Assembly (NCBI RefSeq): GCF_001870435.1
Contig: NZ_MDDR01000007.1
Coordinates: 62,001 to 126,000 of the forward strand
Direction: 5' to 3'
Length of the DNA: 64,000 bases
Source of the DNA: Pseudomonas costantinii
GTDB lineage: Bacteria > Pseudomonadota > Gammaproteobacteria > Pseudomonadales > Pseudomonadaceae
Notes under the pieces: generated by a model
Databases searched by the model: none
Seen by the model: only the letters and a program-made list of their open reading frames with translations
What the model was told of the DNA's origin: nothing
Position numbers and translations under genes: made by a program
Part shown: positions 8,117-17,388 of the stretch, in pieces
Layout: every line of letters starts with the position of its first letter
Numbering within the stretch: position 1 is the first letter of the stretch

Positions 8117-9470
8117 ACCAGGCAAAGTTGGCCATGCCCTGCAATGTGGGGGTGAAGGTGATCGCGACGCCCACCAGCGTCGCGGGCACCAGCGCCTTGA
8201 CCGCCGTCCAGTTCACGCCGCCGTCGAAGTAATAACGCCCGTTCGGGCTGTCATCGAACAGCGCGTCGACATCGATTTTCTGCTTTTTGATCAGGTAGAA
8301 GTCCACCAACAGAATCCCAAACAGCGGCCCGATAAAAGCCGCGAGAATGTCCAAGGTGTAGTGGATCATCAGCGGGTTATTGAACAGGTTCCACGGGGTG
8401 ATAAAGATCGACGCCACCGCTGCGATCATCCCACCAGCACGCCAACTGATCTTGCTCGGCGCAACGTTGGCGAAGTCAAACGCGGGTGAGACGAAGTTGG
8501 CGACAATGTTGATGCCGATGGTCGCGGTGACAAATGCAAAAGCCCCCAGCAGCACGGCCATGCTGTTGTCGATACGCGAGACGGTGGCGATCGGGTCATG
8601 AAGCATCTCACCAAACACCGGCAAGGTGCCTGAGACGATCACCACGGTAACCAAAGAGAACGCCAGAAAATTTACCGGCAACCCCCAAAAGTTGCCACGT
8701 CGTACGTCCTGCATGCTGCGGCAATAGCGACTGAAGTCGCCGAAGTTCAGCGTAGGCCCGGAGAAGTAAGACACCACCAGCGCCGTCGCCACAATGACCT
8801 GGCCGAAGGCCTGCCAGCCCGACAGGGATTTTTCCGCGAGGGTGAAGTTGATATTCGCCCAGCCAGCCTTCCACACGATCCAGCCTGCCAGGGCAAACAT
8901 CACGGCGTAAACCACAGGACCTGCCCAATCAATAAAGCGGCGGATGGATTCCATGCCAGCCCAGAACACCGCTGCCTGCAACACCCATAAGCTGAGGAAC
9001 CCCATCCAGCCCAGGTAGGACAGCCCCGCGAAATGCGGCTCTGCATAGACCGCCATCTGTGGGAAGAAGCGCAGCACTACGATGATCAAGGCACTCGACG
9101 CCAGGTACGTCTGAATCCCGTACCAGGCCACCGCGATCAGGCCGCGAATCACTGCCGGAATATTCGCCCCAAAGACGCCAAAGGCCAGCCGACAAATCAC
9201 CGGATACGGCACCGCCGCTTGTTGGCTCGGTTTGGCGACCAGGTTGGCAATCAACTGCACGATGCAAATGCCCGCGAGCAAGGCGATCAATACCTGCCAA
9301 CTCGCCAGCCCGAGGGCGAACAGGCTGGCGGCGAATACATAGCCGCCGACGCTGTGCACGTCGCTCATCCAGAAGGCGAAGATGTTGTACCAGTTCCACT
9401 TTTGCGGCAGCGGGCCCAGGTCCTGGTTGTACAGGCGCGGGCTGTAGCCTTTGGGCAATTGTTCGGTCAT
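8028..9470 (-). CDS. NCS1-family nucleobase/hydantoin permease
   Basis: A 480-residue, 12-helix transporter of the nucleobase:cation symporter-1 family. The N-terminus has the NQDLGP and KWNWYNIFAFWMSDVHS pattern of Mhp1/PucI-like permeases, followed by GGYVFAAS. The open frame begins at 9611, but the ATG at 9470 has a GAGGAG ribosome site and matches the family N-terminus. Candidate substrates from the family are uracil, hydantoins, allantoin or dihydropyrimidines. It stands alone, with no catabolic genes beside it. Its 3' end overlaps the convergent MFS gene by 89 bp. Confidence 0.85.
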   Translation of the reverse strand: MTEQLPKGYSPRLYNQDLGPLPQKWNWYNIFAFWMSDVHSVGGYVFAASLFALGLASWQVLIALLAGICIVQLIANLVAKPSQQAAVPYPVICRLAFGVFGANIPAVIRGLIAVAWYGIQTYLASSALIIVVLRFFPQMAVYAEPHFAGLSYLGWMGFLSLWVLQAAVFWAGMESIRRFIDWAGPVVYAVMFALAGWIVWKAGWANINFTLAEKSLSGWQAFGQVIVATALVVSYFSGPTLNFGDFSRYCRSMQDVRRGNFWGLPVNFLAFSLVTVVIVSGTLPVFGEMLHDPIATVSRIDNSMAVLLGAFAFVTATIGINIVANFVSPAFDFANVAPSKISWRAGGMIAAVASIFITPWNLFNNPLMIHYTLDILAAFIGPLFGILLVDFYLIKKQKIDVDALFDDSPNGRYYFDGGVNWTAVKALVPATLVGVAITFTPTLQGMANFAWFTGCFLGGLFFLVLARREQVRVPAPLVVG

Positions 9471-9562
9471 CGCTTGGCTCCTCGAAATACCGGCCTGCGC
9501 TACCGTAACGGGGTGCATACGGTAGGCGGCATGGTTTGTATACGAGGCATTCAGCAGAATAC

Positions 9563-9575
9563 GTGCCAATGGCAC
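9563..9575. promoter_or_regulatory. 13-bp perfect palindrome upstream of the NCS1 permease
   Basis: GTGCCA-A-TGGCAC is a perfect dyad located 93-105 bp upstream of the permease start, within the 198-bp gap between this gene and the DUF2177 gene. It could be a repressor or activator site. No protein was matched to it. Confidence 0.4.
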
Positions 9576-9668
9576 ACAATCCCCATGAAACGGTATTCCA
9601 AAGGAGATCATGACGATTTAGAAGCGGGGACTACGCTCAGCAACGGTGCACATAAATCCTGTACACAA

Positions 9669-10067
9669 TCACTGGCGCACTCGATGTGCACACAAGTAGC
9701 CGACGGTGCAGCAAACAGCAGTCAGGAACGTGCCCCAGGCCATATCCATAATCGCCAGCCCTGCAGACCAGCCTTGCAGCGTGGCCCAATTGCTCAGGTC
9801 GTAAGTACCGTAGGCCACCAAGCCGAGCAAGGCGCCAAGGCGCGCTGCACGCTGCCAACTGCCACTGGGCAGGACCACGAACACCACACAACCGACGACA
9901 TACAGGAGATAAAACAGCACGGCAGGCAACAGGCGAGGCTGATCAAGCATCAGCGAGCCCAGCAGAGATTTATAGGTCGGGCCCATAAGGACGCCGAGCC
10001 AAAGGCCGTCGAGCACCAAGAAGGCAAGCAAGGTGCCGAGGTAGGCGAACAGTATTTTCTTAGTCAT
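9669..10067 (-). CDS. DUF2177 family membrane protein
   Basis: A 132-residue protein with four predicted transmembrane helices. The first helix region (FAYLGTLLAFLVLDGLWLG) and the following YKSLLGSLML loop are the hallmarks of the DUF2177 family. No function is established for the family that I can name. It begins with ATG at 10067, 52 bp after the stop of cvfB, and a hairpin at 10079-10104 lies between the two. Confidence 0.82.
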   Translation of the reverse strand: MTKKILFAYLGTLLAFLVLDGLWLGVLMGPTYKSLLGSLMLDQPRLLPAVLFYLLYVVGCVVFVVLPSGSWQRAARLGALLGLVAYGTYDLSNWATLQGWSAGLAIMDMAWGTFLTAVCCTVGYLCAHRVRQ

Positions 10068-10078
10068 TCACGCCACCT

Positions 10079-10104
10079 CTGCAGGAGCACATTTGCTCCT
10101 ACAG
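10079..10104. repeat. REP-like hairpin, possible terminator of cvfB
   Basis: An 11-bp stem (CTGCAGGAGCA with TGCTCCTACAG, one mismatch) around a 4-base loop. The AGGAGC/GCTCCT core is that of a half REP element. It sits just downstream of cvfB on the minus strand but has no T-run. Confidence 0.6.
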
Positions 10105-10119
10105 AAGAGCAAATCGCAC

Positions 10120-10956
10120 TCAGCTTAGTTCAATGCGATCCGCATGAATCACAATCTGACCCTGCTTGTAGAGCGCACCAATGGCCTTCTTGAAGTTGCC
10201 TTTGCTGACGCCGAACAAGTTGCTGATCACCGCCGGGTCGCTTTTATCGCTGACCGGCAAGCTGCCGTTGTTTTCGCGCAACTTGGCGAGAATCTTCGAG
10301 TTGAGGCTGGAGGCCGCTTCCTGACCGACCGGCTGCAGGCTCAGGCTGATGTTGCCATCGGCACGGATCTCTTTGATAAAGCCTTTCTCTTCCTTGCCCG
10401 GGCGCAGGAACTTGAAGACTTCGTTCTTGTGGATCAGGCCCCAATGCTTGTTGTTGATGATCGCCTTGAAGCCCATGTCCGTGGCTTCGGCTACCAGCAG
10501 ATCGACTTCCTGGCCAACCTGGTAGTTGGCGGGCGTCTTGTCCAGGTAACGGTCCAAACGCGCGGTGGCGGTAATGCGCTTGGTGTGCTTGTCGAGGTAG
10601 ACGTGCACCACGCAATATTCACCGGCGGTCATCTGACGTTTTTCTTCCGAATACGGCAGCAACAGATCTTTTGGCAAACCCCAGTCGAGGAATACACCAA
10701 TGCTGTTGACTTCCACCACTTTCAAACTGGCAAATTCGCCAACTTGAACTTTCGGTTTTTCGGTCGTGGCGATAAGTTTGTCATCGCTGTCCAGGTAAAT
10801 GAAAACGTTAAGCCAGTCTTCATCTTCACTGGGAATATCTTTGGGGATATACCGATTAGGCAAGAGGATTTCGCCATCTTGCGCACCGTCCAGGTACAAA
10901 CCAAAGTTAGTGTGTTTAACCACTTGCAAGCTGTTGTAGCGCCCGACTAAAGCCAT
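10120..10956 (-). CDS. cvfB: CvfB-family S1-domain RNA-binding protein
   Basis: A protein of about 278 residues resembling CvfB/YitL. It has tandem S1-like OB folds, each with VG(E/Q) and GVFLDWGLPKDLLLP-type strands, then a C-terminal winged-helix segment with DPAVISNLFGVSKGNFKKAIGALYKQG. CvfB proteins bind RNA and influence gene expression; the exact role in Pseudomonas is not known to me. The frame opens at 10971, but ATG 10956 gives the shorter family-like N-terminus MALVGRYN and has a GAGGG element upstream. The start choice is uncertain by five codons. Confidence 0.85.
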   Translation of the reverse strand: MALVGRYNSLQVVKHTNFGLYLDGAQDGEILLPNRYIPKDIPSEDEDWLNVFIYLDSDDKLIATTEKPKVQVGEFASLKVVEVNSIGVFLDWGLPKDLLLPYSEEKRQMTAGEYCVVHVYLDKHTKRITATARLDRYLDKTPANYQVGQEVDLLVAEATDMGFKAIINNKHWGLIHKNEVFKFLRPGKEEKGFIKEIRADGNISLSLQPVGQEAASSLNSKILAKLRENNGSLPVSDKSDPAVISNLFGVSKGNFKKAIGALYKQGQIVIHADRIELS

Positions 10957-11278
10957 TTCCAATACCCTCATTGCGTGGGCGGCATTCTACCCGAGTTGCG
11001 CCCGACACGCGCGGGCGCCTGAAAAATCAAGGGTGGGCGTGGCGTTCTACTGGCACCGCCCCGCTCGTCTGATCAGACGACTGAATTTTGCCAGGGTGCA
11101 AGTCGTCGCCGCCACCGTGGATTCTAGTTAAAACAGTAAGTTAGAGGGTTATTTCAACGATAAACTTTGGCTATTTCCAACTGAACTCATTATTCCTCAG
11201 GGATATTTGCCAAGCAATTGTCAAGCATTTCCTGTACGATGCCTGGCCAAGTTAATTTTCTACAGGTTAGTGGCCGCC
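10957..11278. other. Intergenic region without a recognised gene
   Basis: 322 bp between the divergent cvfB and the 59-residue gene. The part after about 11120 is AT-rich and probably carries promoters in both directions. TACGAT at about 11235 could be a -10 box for the rightward small gene. No RNA gene or conserved motif was recognised. Confidence 0.5.
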
Positions 11279-11458
11279 ATGCGCGTAAAAGCATCCAACA
11301 GCAAAGCAAAGCCAGCTCCCGCCGTTGAAACCAGCGAATCGATCAACAGCCAGATCGCTGCATTCCTCAAATCCGGCGGCGAAATCCAGCAAATTGCCAA
11401 GGGCGTAAGCGGCCAGACTTTCGGCCCGTCCAAGCAAATCAGCCTGGGCAAGAAGTAA
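11279..11458 (+). CDS. Conserved-looking 59-residue basic protein
   Basis: A small soluble protein starting MRVKASNSKAKPAPAVETSE, with a Lys/Ala/Pro-rich and probably disordered first 20 residues. A compact segment INSQIAAFLKSGGEIQQI follows, then a KGVSGQTFGPSKQISLGKK tail. The FLKSGG(E)I turn resembles a short helix-turn found in several small proteobacterial proteins. The ATG at 11279 is preferred over an upstream in-frame start because the product then matches this layout. A hairpin follows at 11481-11509. The function is unknown. Confidence 0.68.
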   Translation: MRVKASNSKAKPAPAVETSESINSQIAAFLKSGGEIQQIAKGVSGQTFGPSKQISLGKK

Positions 11459-11480
11459 TACCTGCGCAACACACCTGGTC

Positions 11481-11509
11481 CCTAAGCGCCTTGCCTTCAA
11501 GGCGCTAGG
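11481..11509 (+). terminator. Probable terminator hairpin after the 59-residue gene
   Basis: Perfect 8-bp stem AGCGCCTT/AAGGCGCT, extended by CCT/AGG across one bulged A, with a 6-base loop. It starts 22 bp after the stop codon. There is no T-run, so its strength is uncertain. Confidence 0.5.
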
Positions 11510-11664
11510 ACTAGAGCCCGAAACACCCTCTTGCTCCATCCCTTCACACACCAATCGACGAACGGGTCTCATCACCAGGCATTCGCCGGTATGCTTGCAC
11601 ACGTCTAACACGGGCATCTGCCCGATTTTTCCGTTACTGCTCCTCGCTTTTCATAGAGTGAAGC

Positions 11665-12387
11665 ATGCTCAAACCCTGCATTGTCCTGATCTGCGCTCTA
11701 ATAGCGTGCCCACTGGCCGAAGCGCAGATTTTCCAGCGTGAATTAGGCGACTTCGACCTGAAGCTGGGCACTACCCCCGGCCGCAGCATGGCCCAAGGCT
11801 TGGTCAAACCCACTTCGCCGGGTAGCGACTCGTTCCATGGTGGTCTGGACCTGAGCCATGACAGCGGCCTATATATCGGCCAATTCTCACCCAGCATGGG
11901 GCTGGCCTCGACCAGCAACCTCGAAATCGATTCCTACATGGGCTTCAAGCATCCCTTCGACCAGACCCTGGGCTACGAAGTCGGATTGATCCATTACAGC
12001 TACCCCAAGCTAAGCCCGCTCGACAGTCAGGAGTTTTACGGCGGCCTGAACGTGCTGGGCAATCGCTTCGGCGCTGCCTTCAGTAACGACCCCGACCGCC
12101 AGGACAGCACCCTGTTTGCCGACCTCGGCGGCACACAGCCCTTCGGCATCGGCGTCAGCATGAAGTAAACCACCCACCAACTGGGCACTCCGGTCTCGGT
12201 GGACAGTGGCTCCATTCGCAGCTTCAGCGACTGGTCGGTTCAGTTCTCCCGCGAGTGGATGGGTGTCGACCTGGACCTGATCTACAGTGACTCCAGCCTC
12301 AGCGGCGGAGATTGCTCAGCCTACTCCGGACACAATTCGCAATGCGACGGCCTGTTGACCTTGAAGGCTGTGCGGTCGTTCTATTGA
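11665..12387 (+). pseudogene. TorF-family putative porin gene interrupted by an in-frame TAA
   Basis: The frame starts at 11665 with a signal peptide (to about residue 20, ...CPLAEA) and a beta-strand-rich protein of the TorF/Gcw_chp type. It stops at TAA 12166-12168 after 167 residues. The same frame then stays open for 72 more codons to TGA 12385-12387, with good outer-membrane strands (SDWSVQFSREW, VDLDLIYSDSS) and a C-terminal aromatic residue (RSFY) as expected for a porin. The full length would be 240 codons. The stop lies where Tyr would fit (SMK-stop-TTHQL), so a single TAT/TAC to TAA change explains it. Either a recent nonsense mutation or a base-call error is possible. Confidence 0.85.
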
Positions 12388-12452
12388 TGGGCTGAACTGT
12401 CGCGCTCTGCGAGGGTTCACATGCACTATCCCATCTGCGCAAGGACCTGCCC

Positions 12453-13319
12453 ATGCTGCGTCGGCTCAAACCTCTGGCAGTACTGATAATCCTGAGTATG
12501 GCGCTCACCGGCTGCAATCGCGTGGGCCTGGCCTACCGCAATCTCGATGTGATCATCCCCTGGACACTCAGTGACTACCTGGGCATGCACGCAGGGCAAA
12601 AAAACTGGTTCAACGACAAACTCAAGGAACACCTGGCCTGGCACTGCACCACCCAATTGCCCGGTTATCTGGGTTGGCTCGACCGCCTGCAACAGATGGT
12701 CGACAACAACCAGATCACCGACGCCGCACTACAGGCCCGCACCATCGAAGCTAAACAAGCAATCGCCGAGATCGCCCGAGCAATCACCCCGTCCGCTATC
12801 GAGTTGCTGAGAGACCTGGACGACCAGCAGGTCAAGGAAATGAACGACGCCCTGGCCAAGGACCTGCGCAAGCGCCAGGACGAATACCTCAAACCACCCT
12901 TGGAGCAGCAAATCCAGGAACGCGCCGAGCGCATGAACAAACGCCTGGATACCTGGATCGGCCCCTTGAGTGCCAGCCAACAGCGCCGCGTAACCGCCTG
13001 GTCGATGGCCCTCGGTGAGCAGAACCAAGAGTGGATCGGCAACCGCGCCCGCTGGCAGGCGCAATTCATCGACGCCGTGCAGCAACGCCATAACGCTGAC
13101 TTCCCACAGAAAATCCAGCAACTGCTGGTAGATCGGGAAAGCCTGTGGACCCCGCAATACCGCGTGACCTATGCACAGGCCGAGACAGCGGCACGCAGCC
13201 TGATCGTCGATCTGATGGTAGAAAGCACCACACAGCAACGGCAGAAACTCACCCGAAAAATCGAAAAAGTGCGCAGTGATTTCCAGGCACTCAAGTGCCT
13301 GAAAGGTGCACCGCTCTAA
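12453..13319 (+). CDS. DUF6279-type lipoprotein
   Basis: A 288-residue predicted lipoprotein: basic N-terminus, hydrophobic stretch and lipobox LTGC with Cys21. The mature part is rich in long helices with many Gln, Arg and Glu residues and a conserved-looking WTLSDYLG segment near the start. It matches the Pseudomonas DUF6279 lipoproteins. It lies just after the interrupted porin gene and overlaps the convergent copD by 4 bp. The role is unknown; a periplasmic, membrane-anchored helical protein is the most that can be said. Confidence 0.8.
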   Translation: MLRRLKPLAVLIILSMALTGCNRVGLAYRNLDVIIPWTLSDYLGMHAGQKNWFNDKLKEHLAWHCTTQLPGYLGWLDRLQQMVDNNQITDAALQARTIEAKQAIAEIARAITPSAIELLRDLDDQQVKEMNDALAKDLRKRQDEYLKPPLEQQIQERAERMNKRLDTWIGPLSASQQRRVTAWSMALGEQNQEWIGNRARWQAQFIDAVQQRHNADFPQKIQQLLVDRESLWTPQYRVTYAQAETAARSLIVDLMVESTTQQRQKLTRKIEKVRSDFQALKCLKGAPL

Positions 13320-14197
13320 TTGGGCGCCAAGGTACCCAACCAAGCCACCAACCCCAGGATCAGCACCACCGCGCCGAACTCCAGGGCGATACTACGCCGC
13401 AGCGCTTTGCTTGCTGCGGCGTCGTCACCGGCTACGATCGATTGTTGTAAAAGCGGGGTCAGATGAAAACGATTGAGTGCCGCCAGCCCGAGCATCAGGC
13501 CGAACAGCCCCAGTTTCAAACACAGCAAAAACGCGTAGACACCGTTGGTAAGACCCTCCAGATTCGGCCCCACCACAAACAGATAATTCGCCGCACCGGT
13601 GACAATCAGCACCAAGACAAATCCCGCCCCCATGTGTTCGAAGCCGGCCAATGCGGCTGCCAACACCTGGACTCGCCGGGCATCCTGCAATGACGGACTC
13701 ATCAGCAGCAACCCAAACGCCGCCAATGCACCCACCCAACCTGCGGCCGCCAGCAGGTGCGCACTGTCGCTGAGGATATGCCACACCCCCGGCAAGCCTT
13801 CATGCATCACACCGTGCCCAGTCCACGTCAGCGTCACCAGCGCAACAGCGCCGAACAACGTGGCCAATCGCACACTGCCGCAGAACCCGGCCAGGGCCAA
13901 TGCTGCCATACGTATCTGCCAGGACACCCCCAGCTCGGTCTGCCAGAGCATCATCTGCAGATGCGGCCACAACGCCTGCCAATCACCCGCTCCGCTCATG
14001 GCCTGTGTCATGGTCAGTAACGAAGCCACGGAAAGCAGCGCGCCCAAGCCCGCCGTCAACCTGAACAGCACCTTGAAATTCAGCAGCGGGCGTTCAGCAG
14101 CTTTCAGCCCGTAAAGACCAAATAACCCCAAGCCAAACAACAGCATCAGGTCCAGATAGAGGGCAAAGCGCAGTACGACTTGGATCAGTTCACTCAT
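13316..14197 (-). CDS. copD: Copper resistance inner-membrane protein CopD
   Basis: A 293-residue protein with eight predicted transmembrane helices, fitting the CopD family that works with CopC in copper handling across the inner membrane. His-containing helices (TWTGHGVMHEGLPG and SDSAHLLAAAGWVGAL) are probable metal ligands. Its ATG overlaps the copC stop by 4 bp, showing coupling. It is the last gene of a leftward copA-copB-copC-copD operon. Confidence 0.92.
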   Translation of the reverse strand: MSELIQVVLRFALYLDLMLLFGLGLFGLYGLKAAERPLLNFKVLFRLTAGLGALLSVASLLTMTQAMSGAGDWQALWPHLQMMLWQTELGVSWQIRMAALALAGFCGSVRLATLFGAVALVTLTWTGHGVMHEGLPGVWHILSDSAHLLAAAGWVGALAAFGLLLMSPSLQDARRVQVLAAALAGFEHMGAGFVLVLIVTGAANYLFVVGPNLEGLTNGVYAFLLCLKLGLFGLMLGLAALNRFHLTPLLQQSIVAGDDAAASKALRRSIALEFGAVVLILGLVAWLGTLAPN

Positions 14198-14580
14198 GGC
14201 TGGACGCTGAACACCACATTACCGGTGATCGGATGCGTGTCGGACGACACCGCGCGCCAGTCGACTCGATAGGTGCCGACTGTCAGGGCAGAAGCGGGCT
14301 TGATCAGCATCACCTTGGGGTCGGTACTCGCCGCGACACTGGCCTTTATCGGCATCGGCGAGTTGGGCATGCCGGGCATATCGGTCATGGTCAGCTTGGC
14401 GCCGGAAAACTGCGTCAGCAGGTTTTCGGAAAAGCGCAGTTCAATAACGGCCGGCGGCGCTCCTGAGGCTCCCCCTGCCGGGACAGATGACAGCAGTTTC
14501 GGATGAGCCGAGACCGGCAGGCTCATGATTAGCCCAACCCACAGGGCACCGCCCAACAACGTGGTTTTCAACATAGACAT
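14194..14580 (-). CDS. copC: Periplasmic copper-binding protein CopC
   Basis: A 128-residue secreted protein. A signal peptide ends at ...PVSA, leaving a mature N-terminus starting AHPKL; the N-terminal His region is the usual Cu(II) site. A Met cluster (MTDMPGMPNSPMP) would bind Cu(I), and a later DTHPITG supplies another His. ATG 14580 is chosen because it has a TTGGAG ribosome site and gives a normal signal peptide; the open frame runs upstream to 14661. Between copB (stop 14631) and this start lie 50 bp. Confidence 0.92.
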   Translation of the reverse strand: MSMLKTTLLGGALWVGLIMSLPVSAHPKLLSSVPAGGASGAPPAVIELRFSENLLTQFSGAKLTMTDMPGMPNSPMPIKASVAASTDPKVMLIKPASALTVGTYRVDWRAVSSDTHPITGNVVFSVQP

Positions 14581-14630
14581 GCAAGGCTCCAAGCCGCTTC
14601 GGGCGGCGAGTGATAGAAAATCGATACATC

Positions 14631-15455
14631 TCAGAACCACAGCCGCACGCCGACGACCCAACGCAATTGGCTGACGTCCTCATCTTCATCGCGTGCGTAT
14701 TGCGCGGTCTGGCCATAGCTGCGGTTCCAGGTGACACCCACGTAAGGCGCAAACTCTCGACGCACTTCGTAACGCAACCTCAAACCCACCTCGCTTTCCG
14801 ACAAGCCGGCACCGACCCGACGCTGCGGATCATTACGCCCATAAAAGTTGAGTTCGGCCGTCGGCTGCAGGATCAAGCGGTTGGTCAGCAGAATGTCGTA
14901 GTCACCTTCCAGCCGTGCGGCGGTGCGGCCCGATTCGCCGACAAACATCGTCGCTTCGGCCTCGAAGTTGTACAACGCCATGCCCTGTACACCGAACGCC
15001 GCCCAGGTTTGCCCATCACCGGGCTTGAAGTCCTGGCGCACGCCACCGACCACGTCCCACCACGGGCTGATGGCATGCCCCCACAAGGCCTGGGCTTCTG
15101 CACTCTCGGTGCGGCCGGTGCTGCGCTCGCCCTCCGTGCGTACCCACAGACGATCAATATCGCCGCCAACCCAGCCTTTAATGTCCCAGCTCAACGCGCT
15201 GCCGTCGTCCGCGCGCTGCCATTCCAATTGGTTGACCAGCAGCATCGAATTGATGGCGCTGTCGTGCACCCTGTGCCCGCCGGGCGCGTTGTACACCGCT
15301 GCGCGATCAGCGTCGGTCAGCACCGGGATCGGCGTACGACTTTCGGTGAGTGCGGGTGAAGCCGGGCTCATGCCCATCAGTTCGTCCGAAAACGCCAGCG
15401 GGCCAAATGACAGCGCGGCCAGCGCGATGGATACAGATAAAACACTACGGCTCAT
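14631..15455 (-). CDS. copB: Outer-membrane copper resistance protein CopB
   Basis: A 274-residue beta-barrel protein of the CopB family: signal peptide, short linker, then alternating amphipathic strands ending in VVGVRLWF with the C-terminal Phe needed for barrel insertion. The start at ATG 15455 follows a GAGGAAG ribosome site. Many plasmid-borne CopB proteins carry a long Met/His-rich repeat segment after the signal peptide; here only a trace (ELMGMSPAS) is present, so this is a short chromosomal type. It starts 10 bp after the copA stop. Confidence 0.9.
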   Translation of the reverse strand: MSRSVLSVSIALAALSFGPLAFSDELMGMSPASPALTESRTPIPVLTDADRAAVYNAPGGHRVHDSAINSMLLVNQLEWQRADDGSALSWDIKGWVGGDIDRLWVRTEGERSTGRTESAEAQALWGHAISPWWDVVGGVRQDFKPGDGQTWAAFGVQGMALYNFEAEATMFVGESGRTAARLEGDYDILLTNRLILQPTAELNFYGRNDPQRRVGAGLSESEVGLRLRYEVRREFAPYVGVTWNRSYGQTAQYARDEDEDVSQLRWVVGVRLWF

Positions 15456-15465
15456 GCTCGCTTCC

Positions 15466-17223
15466 TCACTCATGCACGCGGACTTCACGGAACATGCCCA
15501 TTTCCATGTGGTACAGCAGGTGGCAGTGATAGGCCCAGCGGCCCAAGGCATCGGCGGTCACGCGGTAGCTGCGCCGCGAGCCGGGCGGCATGTCGATCGT
15601 GTGTTTGCGTACCTGAAATTGGCCGTTCTCGTCTTCCAGATCACTCCACAGGCCGTGAAGGTGAATCGGGTGGCTCATCATGGTGTCGTTGACCAGCACC
15701 AGCCGGACCCGCTCGCCATAGGTGAGTTGCAAAGGCTCGGCATCGGAAAATTTCACACCATTGAAGGACCAGGCGAACTTCTCCATGTGCCCGGTGAGGT
15801 GTAATTCGAGGGTACGACCGGGGTCGCGGCCATCGGGATCCTCGAAGGTGCTGCGCAGGTCGGCATACGTCAGCACCCGACGGCCGTTGTTGCGCAGGCC
15901 AATACCGGGGTCGTCGAGCTTGGGCACCGGGCTCATGGCCTGCATGTCCACCAACGGGTTGTTCAGCTCGCTGGCCGGATGACTCTGCATCGTCATTGCG
16001 CCCATGGCACTGTGATCCATGCCTTCCATACCGGTCATATCCGACATGCCCGCCATCTGGCTGTGGTCCATGCCCGGCATATCCGCCATGGCGCCATGGT
16101 CCATACCGCCCATGCCCATGTCGCTCATCGTCACCCAAAGGCGCGGATCCAGCGCGGGAACCACCGCCGTCGCCCCTGCCTGTTGGGCCAGCGTGCCGCG
16201 GGCGAAACCACTGCGGTCCATCGACTGGGCAAATACGGTGTAGGCCGCCGACGTGGGCTCGACCAGTACATCGAAGGTTTCCGCCACGGCGATGCGGAAC
16301 TCGTCGACACTCACCGGTTTCACCGGCTGACCATCGGCAGCAATGACGGTCATCTTCAACCCTGGGATGCGCACATCGAAATAACTCATCGCCGAGCCGT
16401 TGATAAAGCGCAGGCGAATCGTCTCCCCTGCCTCAAACAACCCAGTCCAGTTGCGACCGGGCGGCTGGCCATTCAGCAGATAGGTGTAGGTCTCGCCGCT
16501 GACGTCGGCCAGGTCGGTGGGGTTCATCTTCATCTGCGCCCACATCAGACGGTCGGCGACGGTAGCCGACCATCCCTGCTTGCCCACATCCCGCACGAAA
16601 TCGCCCACGGTGGGTTTGTGCAGGTTGTAGTAATCGGATTGTTTCTTGAGGGTTTTCATCAGGGCGACGGGGTCTTCATCCGTCCAGTCCGAGAGCATCA
16701 CCACGTAGTCACGCTGATAGCTGAACGGCTCAGGCTCCCTGGGGTCGATCACCAGCGGGCCGTACACACCCTGCTGCTCCTGGAACCCGGAGTGGCTGTG
16801 ATACCAGTAAGTACCGTGCTGCTTGACCGTGAACTGATAGACATACACACCACCTGGCTCGATGCCCTTGAAGCTCAGGCCGGGCACGCCGTCCATGGTG
16901 GAGGGCAAGAGGATGCCGTGCCAGTGGATTGAAGTCGGTTCGGCCAGGCGATTCTTCACGCGAAGTGTCACGGTGTCACCTTCGCGCCAGCGCAGCAGCG
17001 GGCCGGGCAAGCTGCCATTGATGGTTAATGCGGTGCGATTACGACCGGTAAGGTTGACCGGGGTCTGGTCGATAAACAGATCAAACTCTGTACCCGCCAT
17101 TACCGTAGGCTGGCCGGGACTGGTCAGCGCCCATACCGGCGTACGCCAGAGCCCGAGCCCGCCCAACAAGCCGCCGGCGGCCAGGCCTTTGACGAAGGTT
17201 CGTCTGGAGGTGGTGGAATGCAT
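15466..17223 (-). CDS. copA: Multicopper oxidase CopA
   Basis: A 585-residue periplasmic multicopper oxidase. The Tat signal has the twin Arg in SRRTFVKG (residues 6-13). Copper ligands are seen in SIHWHG (about 98-103), YWYHSHSG (about 139-146), HPIHLHGLW and [15 protein letters not shown] near the C-terminus. Between the second and third cupredoxin domains lies a Met/His-rich stretch of MxxMDH-type repeats (about residues 370-415) that probably binds Cu(I). It leads the leftward copABCD operon. No copRS two-component genes are next to it in this window. Confidence 0.95.
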   Translation of the reverse strand: MHSTTSRRTFVKGLAAGGLLGGLGLWRTPVWALTSPGQPTVMAGTEFDLFIDQTPVNLTGRNRTALTINGSLPGPLLRWREGDTVTLRVKNRLAEPTSIHWHGILLPSTMDGVPGLSFKGIEPGGVYVYQFTVKQHGTYWYHSHSGFQEQQGVYGPLVIDPREPEPFSYQRDYVVMLSDWTDEDPVALMKTLKKQSDYYNLHKPTVGDFVRDVGKQGWSATVADRLMWAQMKMNPTDLADVSGETYTYLLNGQPPGRNWTGLFEAGETIRLRFINGSAMSYFDVRIPGLKMTVIAADGQPVKPVSVDEFRIAVAETFDVLVEPTSAAYTVFAQSMDRSGFARGTLAQQAGATAVVPALDPRLWVTMSDMGMGGMDHGAMADMPGMDHSQMAGMSDMTGMEGMDHSAMGAMTMQSHPASELNNPLVDMQAMSPVPKLDDPGIGLRNNGRRVLTYADLRSTFEDPDGRDPGRTLELHLTGHMEKFAWSFNGVKFSDAEPLQLTYGERVRLVLVNDTMMSHPIHLHGLWSDLEDENGQFQVRKHTIDMPPGSRRSYRVTADALGRWAYHCHLLYHMEMGMFREVRVHE

Positions 17224-17345
17224 GCCGATTCAATTCCGTCAGTTGAATCGCAGCAGATTAGGCAGCGCCAGCTGTCAGCTACCTTAGCGGCAGATTACCG
17301 ATCCGACAGTTTCGCGGGCAGGCGAATCCACAAACCTGCGGCCAT

Positions 17346-17373
17346 AAAAAAACCGGACATCGTCCGGTTTTTT
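17346..17373 (-). terminator. Bidirectional-looking terminator after the DEAD-box gene
   Basis: Stem CCGGAC/GTCCGG with a 3-base loop, flanked by an A-run on the left and a T-run on the right. It lies 16 bp beyond the stop of the leftward helicase gene and separates it from the cop operon. Confidence 0.88.
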
Positions 17374-17388
17374 CATATCACCCCTGCC

